Positions 42,707 through 51,494 of a stretch of 64,000 nucleotides of DNA are shown in pieces (position 1 is the first letter of the stretch; each line of letters opens with the position of its first letter). The stretch covers positions 1-64,000 of the forward strand of contig CAKOHR010000003.1 of the NCBI GenBank assembly GCA_934085825.1. Reading direction: 5' to 3'. The DNA is from an uncultured Bacilli bacterium (GTDB lineage Bacteria; Bacillota_I; Bacilli_A; RF39; UBA660). The notes beneath the pieces were generated by a model. The model saw only the letters and a program-made list of their open reading frames with translations. It was not told the origin of the DNA and did no database searches. The position numbers and the translations under genes are program-made.

Positions 42707-43243
42707 CTATTTAACATTTATTATGCCAAATTTGCCATCTTTTCTTTTGTATAGAACTGATACACAATCTTCATCAACATTTTTGAAAACAAAGAAATCA
42801 TGATTTAGTAAATCTATTTGAAGCATTGCTTCTTCTTCATCCATTGGTTTCATTTCCATTTCTTTTCTCTTGATGATTTTTGGCATTTCTTCTTCCTCAT
42901 CTTCAGGAATTTCAAAATCAAAACTCATTTCAAATTTAGGAACATCGTGATATCTCTTGCCAAGGCGATTTTTATTTTTTCTAATTTGCCCTTCAAGCTT
43001 ATCTACGACTAGGTCCACAGCTGCATAAAAGTCGGAATGTCTTTCTTCTGCTCTTAAAGTAAATTTACTAGTTGGCACTGTTACTTCAATACTTTCCTCT
43101 TGGTTCTTAACCTTAATTAGGACTTTACATTCTGTGCTTTTAGGATTTTCAAAATACTTATCAAGCTTTCCTAACTTTTCTGTTATGTATTCTTTCATTG
43201 ATTTTGTGACTGTTATTTTGTCACCACGAATACCTATTTTCAA
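42707..43243 (-). CDS. hpf: Ribosome hibernation promoting factor (long form)
   Basis: 178 residues: N-terminal S30AE/YfiA domain (about 1-100, starting MKIGIRGDKITVTKSMKEYI) plus the C-terminal dimerisation domain (about 120-178, with LLNHDFFVFKNVDEDCVSVL) that makes 100S ribosomes. The gene is in its usual place upstream of secA. Standard ribosome site. Confidence 0.95.
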   Translation of the reverse strand: MKIGIRGDKITVTKSMKEYITEKLGKLDKYFENPKSTECKVLIKVKNQEESIEVTVPTSKFTLRAEERHSDFYAAVDLVVDKLEGQIRKNKNRLGKRYHDVPKFEMSFDFEIPEDEEEEMPKIIKRKEMEMKPMDEEEAMLQIDLLNHDFFVFKNVDEDCVSVLYKRKDGKFGIINVK

Positions 43244-43282
43244 TATATCACCTTCCTATAATTAATATAACACAAATAAAAG

Positions 43283-43304
43283 AAAAAAACTACTTAATTG
43301 TAGT
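43283..43304 (-). terminator. csp terminator
   Basis: ACTAC / GTAGT stem over the stop codon followed by a run of seven T on the minus strand. Confidence 0.7.
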
Positions 43305-43508
43305 CATTTCTTGTTCTAAAACATCAACTGCTTGTAAACCTTTTGAAGTTTCTATTAATTTAAAACTTACAATTGCACCTTCGCTTAATGTCTTATAACC
43401 TTCTTTTACGATAGCTGAATAATGCACAAATATGTCAGATAGTTTATCACATTCGATGAAACCATAACCTTTGTCATTATTAAACCACTTAACAGTTCCT
43501 TGCATCAT
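43290..43508 (-). CDS. Cold shock protein
   Basis: 72-residue CspA-family OB fold with RNP1 GYGFIE and RNP2 IFVHYS. Starts MMQGTVKWFNNDKGYGF; the second methionine may be the true start. RNA chaperone. Monocistronic between hpf and the actin-like gene. Confidence 0.95.
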   Translation of the reverse strand: MMQGTVKWFNNDKGYGFIECDKLSDIFVHYSAIVKEGYKTLSEGAIVSFKLIETSKGLQAVDVLEQEMTTIK

Positions 43509-43601
43509 AACTCTAGCTCCTTCCTACTCTTAAACTTTAACACATAAATGTATATAATGCAACAAAAAGTGTTCGACAAATATCGACATAATGCGGGTTT
43601 T

Positions 43602-44198
43602 TTAAGCCTTTTCACTAGTAATTATGTAGGTTTCAAAATTTTTAAAAATATAAGTTTTTTTATCAAATTTGTTTTCAAAATTAGAAAATATTTCTTTAAT
43701 AAGATTTCCACTTCCAAGTAAATATACTTCTTTTTTACCTAAAATATAATTTAAGTAAGACATTAAATCATCATTATTTAAGAAACATTTAGTTTCAATA
43801 TATATGTTATTAATTTTTTTATATTCATCTAAGAATGTTATGTTTAAGTAATTATCAAAAACATTTAGATATGAATTTGTACTATTTAGTCTATAATATT
43901 TAAGTTCTTTATCAATACTTATCTTTCTGTAATTAAAACAATTCATTATATTTTTTAAAAATGTTATATCGGCAGATGTATAATTTGATGCTACGATTAT
44001 TTTGATTTTTTCACCAAATAAAGAGTTATTTAAATGATTTTCACTTAGTAACTTTTCTAAAGATTTCATAAATTTATTTATGTTTGCTACTTTTCCTCCG
44101 TATATAACATCTTTTGCTAATTTATATTTTATTACTCTATCTTTTTTCTTTAAATATAAATAATCATCTGTTATGTGTAATACATAATTATATTTCAT
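43602..44198 (-). CDS. Divergent actin/MreB-fold-like protein in the Mbl position
   Basis: 198 residues, no clear family hit by eye. It directly follows spoIIID (3 bp), the place held by mbl in Bacilli. Some traits fit a shrunken actin fold: IKIIVASNYTSADITFLKNI recalls the MreB segment before the ADP-binding loop, KYYRLNSTNSYLNVFDNYLN sits where phosphate 2 would be, and VYLLGSGNLIKEIFSNFENK resembles the adenosine motif TGGGALL. Catalytic phosphate-binding residues are not conserved and the length is about 60% of Mbl, so it is at most a degenerate relative. Fold assignment is inference. Confidence 0.4.
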   Translation of the reverse strand: MKYNYVLHITDDYLYLKKKDRVIKYKLAKDVIYGGKVANINKFMKSLEKLLSENHLNNSLFGEKIKIIVASNYTSADITFLKNIMNCFNYRKISIDKELKYYRLNSTNSYLNVFDNYLNITFLDEYKKINNIYIETKCFLNNDDLMSYLNYILGKKEVYLLGSGNLIKEIFSNFENKFDKKTYIFKNFETYIITSEKA

Positions 44199-44201
44199 AA
44201 T

Positions 44202-44450
44202 CTAACCTCTTTTATATTTTTGTCTTGTTACTTCTCCACCACGAATATGTTTTTCTCTATCGTGGGTTTTAAATATATTATCAATTTCTCTTCCTAGATT
44301 TTTGTCTATTTCTTTTAGTCTTTCTGAAAGGTCAGCGTGTACTGTACTTTTACTTACATTGAACCTATCTGCAGTTTGTCTTATTGTATCTTGTGTTTTA
44401 ATTATGTGATTAGCTTCACTTAAAACTCTTTTTTTTATATCTTTATTCAT
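44202..44450 (-). CDS. spoIIID: Stage III sporulation transcriptional regulator SpoIIID
   Basis: 82 residues with the SpoIIID helix-turn-helix RQTADRFNVSKSTVHADLSE and the basic C-terminal segment GGEVTRQKYK that contacts DNA. Mother-cell regulator acting between sigma-E and sigma-K. Located between spoIIQ and the Mbl-position gene, as in Bacillus. Confidence 0.96.
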   Translation of the reverse strand: MNKDIKKRVLSEANHIIKTQDTIRQTADRFNVSKSTVHADLSERLKEIDKNLGREIDNIFKTHDREKHIRGGEVTRQKYKRG

Positions 44451-44500
44451 TAACCAAACAACCCCTTAATAAAGTATATTATTAAAGGGCTATTTTTATG

Positions 44501-45139
44501 TTATTTTAAATCTTCAATATTCATATTATAAAAGTCTTCTGGATCAATTGCTGTTCCATTGTAGTAAACTTCAAATAATAAACAATTTTCTGTTTCACCA
44601 GTAAGTTTATTGTCTCCACTTTTACCTATAACATCACCACTTACAACAACATCATCTTTTTTTACCTCTACATCACTTAAACTGTAATATACAGTTTTTA
44701 AATTTTGATTATGTGTAATTTCTACATAATTTCCTAAAATGTCATCTGTTGCAACGTTAGTTACTGTACCATCAAGACTACTTAATACTTCAAAAGCATC
44801 TTGTGATGAATATAAGACTCCACTATTTTGTAAGTATGTATTTTCATAATATACTAAGGAATTTTGTTGTTTTGCTGCTTCATCTGTCATATCATAAAAC
44901 GATTTACTTATGGCAACATTCGTACTTACAAAAGGCTTTTCGATTTTACTTTCTGTTTTAGTATCATCATTTTTGATAACTGGAGTCACATTATCCTTTA
45001 GTGCACTTACTGCCATATTTTCATAATCTGTTTGTGATTTTAAAACATTTCCTAATATGGAAATACTCACAAATAATACTCCGATAACCATTACATAAAC
45101 TGTTGGTAAAACAAATTTTTTAAGTCTTTTTGTTTTCAT
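44501..45139 (-). CDS. spoIIQ: SpoIIQ-like LytM/M23 domain protein, likely catalytically dead
   Basis: 212 residues: a transmembrane helix (about 10-30), a linker and a LytM fold with DGTVTNVATDDILGNYVEIT, YYSLSDVEVKKDDVVVSGDVIG and LLFEVYYNGTAIDPEDF. The HxH zinc ligands that precede FEV in active enzymes are Cys-Leu-Leu here and the first H-x3-D is absent, so it should act as a structural channel protein between forespore and mother cell (SpoIIQ-SpoIIIAH), not an endopeptidase. Lies between spoIID and spoIIID, the conserved order. Confidence 0.9.
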   Translation of the reverse strand: MKTKRLKKFVLPTVYVMVIGVLFVSISILGNVLKSQTDYENMAVSALKDNVTPVIKNDDTKTESKIEKPFVSTNVAISKSFYDMTDEAAKQQNSLVYYENTYLQNSGVLYSSQDAFEVLSSLDGTVTNVATDDILGNYVEITHNQNLKTVYYSLSDVEVKKDDVVVSGDVIGKSGDNKLTGETENCLLFEVYYNGTAIDPEDFYNMNIEDLK

Positions 45140-45180
45140 TTTTCACCATCCTAATTAAAGTATGGGAAAAATTTTTAGTT

Positions 45181-46092
45181 TTATACACTGTTTTTTTCAA
45201 TATTTATATTTTGATAGTAATGTTTTAATATTTCTTCATATGTTTTACCTTCGTTAGCTAGTGTATTTGCTCCATACTGGCTCATTCCCACGCCATGTCC
45301 ATAGCCTTTAGTTGTTATTTCGATATTGCTTGATAAAATACTAATTTCAAAGTCTGTAGATTTTAATCCAAGTTTTGTTCTTACTTCAGTTCCTTTAAAA
45401 CTTTTATTGTTGATAATTATAGTATCTATTCTTCCAGATTGTGTTTTTTCTATGGAATTTATGGTGATTTCATTACATGATAAACTTAATTTACTGCAAA
45501 ATTCTTGTTTGGTTAAAGTTACTTTTGTAATGTTACTTTGTTCTGGTGAACTTACACTTTTTAAATATTCTTTATTTTCTCCGAAAACGGTTTTAGCTTC
45601 TTCAGTACTTCCGTTACTACTTGAAAAATAAAAGCTACATATTACGTTACCGTTGTAAGTCATAATTAAATCTTTGGTACTATCTACAGCATTTTTTATT
45701 TTTTTGTAATAATATTCATAATTGTCTTGCCAATTTTCTTTCATTTGTTCTTTTGTTATATAAACTTGATTTGTTATGTCTGTTACTAAATCATAATTAG
45801 CACTTGCATTATTCATTTTATATACTGCATAAGTACGGGCTGCAACAGCTTGAGCCTTTAATGCCTCCATATTAAAAGACGCAGGCATTTCTCCGGCGAT
45901 TACACCAATTACATATTCTTCTAAATCAATGTTATTTATTTCTCCAGTTTCACTATCCTTAATTGCTAATTTTACTTCTTCTTTCTTTTTCTCTTTTTCT
46001 TCATTATTAAAAAAGGTAGTTTCTTTTTTGAAACTACCTATTGCTACGAACGATAAAACTACTACGACTAAAAATAGTATTTTATTTTTCAT
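45181..46092 (-). CDS. spoIID: Stage II sporulation protein D (SpoIID)
   Basis: Lytic transglycosylase that drives engulfment. N-terminal anchor (about 5-20), catalytic glutamate in VIGVIAGEMPASFNMEALKA, AVAARTYAVYKM, and the C-terminal conserved GHGVGMSQYGANTLANEGK. 303 residues, a little shorter than B. subtilis. 41 bp before spoIIQ. Confidence 0.95.
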   Translation of the reverse strand: MKNKILFLVVVVLSFVAIGSFKKETTFFNNEEKEKKKEEVKLAIKDSETGEINNIDLEEYVIGVIAGEMPASFNMEALKAQAVAARTYAVYKMNNASANYDLVTDITNQVYITKEQMKENWQDNYEYYYKKIKNAVDSTKDLIMTYNGNVICSFYFSSSNGSTEEAKTVFGENKEYLKSVSSPEQSNITKVTLTKQEFCSKLSLSCNEITINSIEKTQSGRIDTIIINNKSFKGTEVRTKLGLKSTDFEISILSSNIEITTKGYGHGVGMSQYGANTLANEGKTYEEILKHYYQNINIEKNSV

Positions 46093-46113
46093 ATATGTCT
46101 CCGTTTAATTTTA

Positions 46114-46299
46114 TTATATATTTAAAAAATCTAGTACAAAATTTGTTAATAAATATCCGAAAGAAAAACTTAGAACCATAACAATTACTTTGGCTTCTAA
46201 TATTTTTCCTGATTTTATAATTCCATTCCAATTTATGCCCGACAAGCCAAATGCAGCAATAAATGTAAAAAATATATAAAGTAATAATTTAACTACCAT
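46114..46299 (-). CDS. DUF1146 family membrane protein (YwzB-like)
   Basis: 61 residues, two transmembrane helices, with the family motif ALSGINWNGIIKSGK-like stretch (here GLSGINWNGIIKSGK). In Bacillus it neighbours the atp operon and murA/spoIID, consistent with this context. Function unknown. Start overlaps rpiB by 11 bp. Confidence 0.85.
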   Translation of the reverse strand: MVVKLLLYIFFTFIAAFGLSGINWNGIIKSGKILEAKVIVMVLSFSFGYLLTNFVLDFLNI

Positions 46300-46759
46300 A
46301 GTTTTCTCTTTCTATTTCTTTTATCTTTTCTATTCTTCTTAGGTGTCTTTCTTCAGTTGGTTCTTTTGTCATTATAAAATTATCTATGATATTGTGAATT
46401 TCTTCGGTTGGAAGATTTGCACTAAATGCTATTACGTTGGCGCCATTGTGATTTTTGGCTGTAAAAGCATCGTTACTATCAAATACTCTTGCACATCTAA
46501 TGCCACGTATTTTGTTGGCAGCAATTGACATACCAATGCCAGATCCGCATACTAAAATCCCAAGTGAGTGTTCTTCCAAAACTTTTTTACATACCCATTT
46601 AGCAAAGTCAGGATAGTCATCGGTTGCATTATTTTTAATATCAGGAACTTCAACTTTGTAATCATATTCACCTAAGTAATTTATAATATCGTCTTTACAT
46701 TTAACTCCTTGATGGTCGTAGCCTAAAAATACTTTTATATTAATCATCTCCCATTTCAT
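46289..46759 (-). CDS. rpiB: Ribose-5-phosphate isomerase B
   Basis: RpiB/LacAB family: VFLGYDHQGVKCKDDIINYL at the start, VCGSGIGMSIAANKIRGIRC (active-site cysteine and anion hole), NDAFTAKNHNGANVIAFSA and a C-terminal RHLRRIEKI. Pentose-phosphate interconversion. About 152 residues. The start is uncertain: the ATG four codons in (46747) sits directly on a GGGAG, while the upstream ATG has no site. Confidence 0.93.
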   Translation of the reverse strand: MKWEMINIKVFLGYDHQGVKCKDDIINYLGEYDYKVEVPDIKNNATDDYPDFAKWVCKKVLEEHSLGILVCGSGIGMSIAANKIRGIRCARVFDSNDAFTAKNHNGANVIAFSANLPTEEIHNIIDNFIMTKEPTEERHLRRIEKIKEIERENYGS

Positions 46760-46864
46760 TATACTAAAGTTTAATGTTTATGTCTATTTATTTAAGGACT
46801 TTGTTATTTAATTTACGATAATATTTTTGATTGCTAAAATCAATTTAACTTAAGGCAGTCAAAA

Positions 46865-46883
46865 TGCGCTCCAGTGGATCGCA
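46865..46883. repeat. Small GC-rich palindrome (REP-like)
   Basis: TGCGCTCCAGTGGATCGCA: arms TGCG-TCCA and TGGA-CGCA with one mismatch, in an otherwise AT-rich 274-bp gap with no gene. Found once in the window. Confidence 0.5.
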
Positions 46884-47033
46884 CTTTGAAAAAGTTAGAT
46901 AAAATTGTCTAAATTTTGTAAAATTAGAATTATTATCACCTTTTTTGATGACTTTTATTATTTTTATCTTTTATAGTTTTATTTTTTTATATCTCATAAA
47001 TTTATACTTGTTATTCTTTACCTATTTAATAGT

Positions 47034-47966
47034 TTAATTCACTAACTCATAGGTAAGTGGCACTAGTTTTTCACTTTTAACAAAGTTTGCAACAAATTTA
47101 TCTTGTTCTCTTGTGATTATTATTCCAATTGTAGGATTGTTATTCACTCTTTTCTTATACCTATCAACTAATGCCATATAAAACTCAGTTTGCCCTTTAT
47201 CTTCTTTCTTTAAACTTCTACATTTTATTTCCACTACAACATAACAATTATAATTTATATTGTATAGTAACATATCTATATAGTAATTTTTGTTACTATC
47301 ACTTATTTTGTATTGATTTCTTACCCATGTAAAATCATTTCCTAATTGCATAAATACGTAGCTTAACTGTGAATATATTAATTTTTCTAAATCTTTTTCA
47401 TTTTCAACTTTATTACCATTTAAATTTAATATAATTGGATTTTTAAAGTTTTCTGTTATAGCTGGTACACTTGTTGAAGTGATTATATCTACTTTATCTG
47501 GTTTATGTTCTAGCCTTTCATATGAATTACTTTTTATTTCTTTTATTAGTTCTCTTTTTGACAAATTGTTCTTAATACATAAGTTAATATAATAATTTCT
47601 CTTATTTTCATCTTTTATAGGTAAAATGGTTCTAATTATTGTCCAATTCAATTGTTGGCCCACTGGGCCAATAATTGGAAAATATAGATATAATTGTCTA
47701 AATCTAGATAAATTTGTATAATCATATCCTTTACCATATTCTTGAGTTAACTTTTCTGACCATTCTTTTAATAGTTTATCACCATACTTGCTTTTTTCTT
47801 TTCCACCTTGAGCCTCTACTATGAGTTTCCCTATATTCCAGTATGCATTTACCAGCTCATAATTAGTTTGTTTTTCTCTAATTACTTTTCCTATTTCTAC
47901 TTTTTTTATTAATGTTTCTATTTCTCTATAGTTGTCCATTATTTCCTCAATTTCGTTATAATACAA
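47034..47966 (-). CDS. YhcG-family PDDEXK nuclease (DUF1016)
   Basis: 310 residues. N-terminal DUF1016 helical domain with NAYWNIGKLIVEAQGGKEKS and FRQLYLYFP, then the PD-(D/E)XK-like C-terminal domain with FYMALVDRYKK, IDMLLYNINYNCYVVVEIKC (D...E-x-K catalytic signature) and a final IIITREQDKFVANF. Members accompany restriction-modification loci or occur alone as accessory nucleases. No partner methylase is here. Flanked by AT-rich gaps, probably acquired. Confidence 0.9.
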   Translation of the reverse strand: MYYNEIEEIMDNYREIETLIKKVEIGKVIREKQTNYELVNAYWNIGKLIVEAQGGKEKSKYGDKLLKEWSEKLTQEYGKGYDYTNLSRFRQLYLYFPIIGPVGQQLNWTIIRTILPIKDENKRNYYINLCIKNNLSKRELIKEIKSNSYERLEHKPDKVDIITSTSVPAITENFKNPIILNLNGNKVENEKDLEKLIYSQLSYVFMQLGNDFTWVRNQYKISDSNKNYYIDMLLYNINYNCYVVVEIKCRSLKKEDKGQTEFYMALVDRYKKRVNNNPTIGIIITREQDKFVANFVKSEKLVPLTYELVN

Positions 47967-48090
47967 TTGTATATTTATTATATATACTTTTAATATATAC
48001 GTTAATAGTTAAATTATTTTATAACCCTTAGTAGATATAAAATATATACTCTCATATAATCTGATTTATTACAAGTATTTTTTTGGGCAT

Positions 48091-48124
48091 AAGAAAAGAA
48101 CAAAACTAATTATTTTTGTTCTTT
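48091..48124 (-). terminator. rpmE terminator
   Basis: AAAGAACAAAA / TTTTGTTCTTT stem spanning the stop codon, with a T-rich tail. Confidence 0.75.
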
Positions 48125-48322
48125 ATCTAAACCAAATTTTTTATTGAATTTTTCAATGTTTCCAGTCTTTTTAGCTCTACCTTGAGTACCTGTATAGAAT
48201 GGATGACATTCACTACAAATTTCAACATCTATTTTTTCTTTTGTTGATTTTGTTTTAAATGTAGCTCCACATGCACAAGTAACAGTAGCATCTTTTACTT
48301 CTGGATGGATATTTGCTTTCAT
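48110..48322 (-). CDS. rpmE: Ribosomal protein bL31
   Basis: 70 residues starting MKANIHPEVKDATVTCACGA. Keeps the zinc-binding cysteines (CACGATF and CSECHPFYTG), so it is the C+ form of L31. The ATG at 48322 is preferred; six upstream codons in frame precede it and include its ribosome site (AAGGAGAG). Confidence 0.97.
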   Translation of the reverse strand: MKANIHPEVKDATVTCACGATFKTKSTKEKIDVEICSECHPFYTGTQGRAKKTGNIEKFNKKFGLDKEQK

Positions 48323-48340
48323 ATACTCTCCTTCCGCCAT

Positions 48341-48742
48341 ACCATATTCATGGCATAGTAATTCGTTTTCTTACATATTATATCATATTTTATAGTTTTG
48401 GCAAGTTGGTTTATCAAATTTGTATACTTATTATGTAAAATTAATCAACATATTTTACTTAATGAAAGTGGAAACACTTTAAAACTATGACACTTACATT
48501 CGATTACCAATAAATTTTATTCTTTACGACATTTCATATTAACATTTTCAGCAAAATCTTTTTCGCATACAATAAATTTAGAAATTGCATATTTGCAAGT
48601 GTAAATTGTGGTTTTTCACCACTTTAAATACCTAATTAGCAACATAGTGTATCAAAAAAAGAGGTAAATCGTCGAGCACTGGTCGAACTTTTTTCCTCTT
48701 TTTTGCTAGGTTTCACCGATTTTTTTTAAAACTGTCCGTCTA
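48341..48742. other. Intergenic region with remnant coding traces
   Basis: About 400 AT-rich bases between rpmE and VP3. I see only a short open piece on the minus strand (around 48520-48610, CKYAISKFIVCEKDFAENVN) that looks like the tail of a lost gene, and the VP3 terminator at 48654-48704. Nothing else is supportable. Confidence 0.4.
48654..48704 (-). terminator. Terminator downstream of VP3
   Basis: Minus-strand AAAAAAGAGG / CCTCTTTTTT stem around a loop that itself contains a small GTTCGACC...GTCGAC-type pairing, followed by T. Confidence 0.7.
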
Positions 48743-51367
48743 TCAGTTTATACGAATAGGATCACTTTGAGTACCTGTTCCTGATTTATATGTTACTGAA
48801 GACTCAAGATTGAAGGACGGCCTCACACCAATGTTGTAATTCACAATGTTGCCGTACACGTAACCATCGTAGTTCACACTGAACGCATTGTCCGAATAGT
48901 CCGCAAAACGGGAAATAGTCCATTCAATATGTCCCATATGCATCCAATTTAATGATCTTATCGTTGATCCATTTACACTTCCATCATAATCATAAAGTGT
49001 TGTTGTCCATGCGCTCGGATCTGCTGCAAATCCATAATCTGATGCATACATTAACCCTATTTTTGCTGTATATTCTGTTGCGTTATCTGTTGTATTTGTT
49101 GTTACTGGATTTACTATTTCATTTTGATAGACTACTGATGGTATTTTTGAAGCTATATTTGCGTATGCATTTCCTCCGACTTTCCATGTTGTCATTGCTA
49201 TCTTATTTGCCCATTCTGTTCCTATATTTGTTATGAAATTTGTATTTAAATTTGTTTTATTTAACAAACTTGTACTCCATGTATTGGTTGCAGCATTTGT
49301 AGCTTTATAATTCCAATAATAGGTATTTATTGTTGTCAAACTTCCTTTATAATAAGATGTATTTGATGTTCCGGAACCATAATAATCCCCATCTGTTCCA
49401 AGTAATGCACTTGTTGCATAATCATATTTGATTAATCTTATTTTATCTCCAAATACTCCGACTATTCTATATAAGTTATCCGTTGGGCATGTACTTTCAC
49501 TACTTCCAAAACATACATAATTATTTGGATTCGCTCCAGCATACCTATAACTATTGTCTCCTGCTCCATTTGTTAAGCTACTGTCATGATGATATATTCC
49601 ATTATCTCCTTGGTTTCCCGTATATAATGACTTTACGTAGTCAGATAATGCAATTTTAGTTGCAATAGATGTTGTTGTTACATTACTTATTTTACCATTA
49701 CTATCCTTTACATATACTTTAATATAAAATGTTGTGTTTCCTGTTAAATCACTAAATGTATAACTATTTGATGTACTTTCTACATAATTACTTCCATTAT
49801 CTTTTGAATAATAATATTTAGTTATTGTTCCATCCCCATTTTGTCCAGTTATATTTATTGTTATTGAATTTGATGTACTTGTTGTTGTTACACTCTTTAT
49901 ACTTGGAAGTACATATGCATCTGTTGTTGCTGTTAATGTATATTCATTTGATGTTCTTCCTTGTGTATCTACTACTTTTACTTTTATTGTATGTGTTGTT
50001 TTTTCTGTGAGTCCTGTAAATGTATATGTTGTTGAGCCTTCTACATAATCTTTTCCATCTATTGAATAATAATATTTAGCTACATCATATGAGCCTTTGG
50101 TAGCATCTGTTGTTACACTTATTTGATTATATTTTGTTGTGGTTTCTACTTTTGTTATACTTGGTAATGTATATGTTTCTGTTGCAATAGATTCACTATA
50201 TTCTGTTGAATATCTTCCATAGCTATCTAAAACTTTTACTTTTATTTTATATTCTGTTGTATCTTGTAAATTACTAAATACATAACTATTTGTTTCACTT
50301 TCTTCATATGTTGCTCCATTATCTTTGGAATAATAATATTTTACAATATCATTATCCCCTTTGGTAGCATTTACACTTAATGTTATTGAATTTAATGTTA
50401 CAGAATGCGTTACAGTATTAACTTTTGGAATATTATATTCATTCGTTGTTATCTCTGTTTCATAAATATTTGTTTTCATTCCATTTTTATCTGTTGCGTA
50501 ACTATAGACCTTATATGTTGAATTATCTGATAAATTACTAAATGTATAACTTGATTTATCTGTTTCTATAAACTTTACATCTGGTACTGATAAGTTTTTA
50601 GTATCTGTTACTTTTTCTATTCCATAATAATATTTTGTTAATTGTGCTGTTCCCTCTTCTACATCTAATTTTGTTGTTATGCTATTATATGTTGTTGCTA
50701 TTTCTACATTCTTTATTTTTGCTAGTTCATAACTACTCATTTTTTCTTTGGTAACAAATAGTTTTCCTGTCAAAGATTTTCCCATGTTTTTTACTTGGTC
50801 GGTATCTAAATTTACAAACGTTACTTCTACATTCCATTCTTGAGTTGTGGTATTTCCTCTGGTTGCTTCTATATCATAATCTGGTACTAATAAAAATCCT
50901 CCCGTTCTTGTAGTAATATCAAAACCATTTTCTGTATGTATTAAACCTGTAATATTTTCTACTTTATTTCCATTTGGATCTGTTATGTTTAACAATATTT
51001 CTGGTTTAGCATCACTTGTTGTATACTCAAAATCATTATTTTCTATTACAAAATAAATATTATATCTATCTGTTGTTTTTTCTATATTTTGTGAATTACT
51101 AGCCCTTAAAGTTGCAAGTGCTTTTGTAGAATCACTTTTATTTCCAGATCCTTTTTTAAATTCTTCTTGTGTAACTTGTATATTTATAGGATTATTTACT
51201 TTAAATGTTAATAAATCCGTTGTTGCTGTAGTTACTTTTACATCAGATGAACTTCCAACACTTCCAGTTGCTTTAAAATATGCATATGTTGCCCCGATTA
51301 CCAACAGTATTAATGTTATCATTGCCACTAAACTTAGTGTTATTATTTGTTTTTTATTCTTTTTCAT
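48743..51367 (-). CDS. Large FN3-repeat surface protein with DGR-type variable domain (VP3)
   Basis: 874 residues. N-terminal signal/anchor ending GATYAYFKATGSVGSSSDVK, the pattern of TasA/SipW-dependent exported proteins; a beta-rich domain (about 40-215); four fibronectin-type-III-like repeats (about 215-575) each with KYYYS and a final YTFS-L-T turn; then a DUF6273-like domain starting near YRYAGANPNNYVCFGSSEST, homologous to VP1 and VP2. Its variable repeat (residues about 820-850) is followed by GVRPSFNLESSVTYKSGTGT. Probably a surface-anchored adhesin or receptor. It is 25 kb from the reverse transcriptase. Confidence 0.85.
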   Translation of the reverse strand: MKKNKKQIITLSLVAMITLILLVIGATYAYFKATGSVGSSSDVKVTTATTDLLTFKVNNPINIQVTQEEFKKGSGNKSDSTKALATLRASNSQNIEKTTDRYNIYFVIENNDFEYTTSDAKPEILLNITDPNGNKVENITGLIHTENGFDITTRTGGFLLVPDYDIEATRGNTTTQEWNVEVTFVNLDTDQVKNMGKSLTGKLFVTKEKMSSYELAKIKNVEIATTYNSITTKLDVEEGTAQLTKYYYGIEKVTDTKNLSVPDVKFIETDKSSYTFSNLSDNSTYKVYSYATDKNGMKTNIYETEITTNEYNIPKVNTVTHSVTLNSITLSVNATKGDNDIVKYYYSKDNGATYEESETNSYVFSNLQDTTEYKIKVKVLDSYGRYSTEYSESIATETYTLPSITKVETTTKYNQISVTTDATKGSYDVAKYYYSIDGKDYVEGSTTYTFTGLTEKTTHTIKVKVVDTQGRTSNEYTLTATTDAYVLPSIKSVTTTSTSNSITINITGQNGDGTITKYYYSKDNGSNYVESTSNSYTFSDLTGNTTFYIKVYVKDSNGKISNVTTTSIATKIALSDYVKSLYTGNQGDNGIYHHDSSLTNGAGDNSYRYAGANPNNYVCFGSSESTCPTDNLYRIVGVFGDKIRLIKYDYATSALLGTDGDYYGSGTSNTSYYKGSLTTINTYYWNYKATNAATNTWSTSLLNKTNLNTNFITNIGTEWANKIAMTTWKVGGNAYANIASKIPSVVYQNEIVNPVTTNTTDNATEYTAKIGLMYASDYGFAADPSAWTTTLYDYDGSVNGSTIRSLNWMHMGHIEWTISRFADYSDNAFSVNYDGYVYGNIVNYNIGVRPSFNLESSVTYKSGTGTQSDPIRIN
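48818..48907 (-). repeat. Variable repeat VR3 (DGR-type, distal)
   Basis: A GC-rich island at the 3' end of VP3. Every putative variable residue (Asp, Tyr, Ser, Asn, Gly, Ile) is encoded by a codon ending in T or C that can arise from AAC or AAT by changing only adenines, while the fixed positions (Ala-Phe, Val, Gly, Val, Gly-Val-Arg-Pro) use GC-rich codons. The fixed codons differ from the local TR (GTG instead of CTT, CTG and GCA), so its template is another TR not in this window. Boundaries approximate. Confidence 0.75.
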
Positions 51368-51392
51368 AAACTACTACTTCTCCTTGTATTTT

Positions 51393-51421
51393 AGTATGAT
51401 ACAGATTTTATTTATCATACT
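51393..51421. promoter_or_regulatory. Operator-like inverted repeat between VP3 and an XRE gene
   Basis: AGTATGATA (51393-51401) and TATCATACT (51413-51421), a perfect 9-bp inverted repeat with an 11-bp spacer; related half sites (GTATATCACA, GTGTGATAC) lie further on. Fits binding of the neighbouring helix-turn-helix protein. Confidence 0.6.
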
Positions 51422-51494
51422 TTACTTTAGTATATCACAATAATTATATTTTGTAATCATCTTTGTGTGATACGCTTGTCAAGGTGATTACGTA

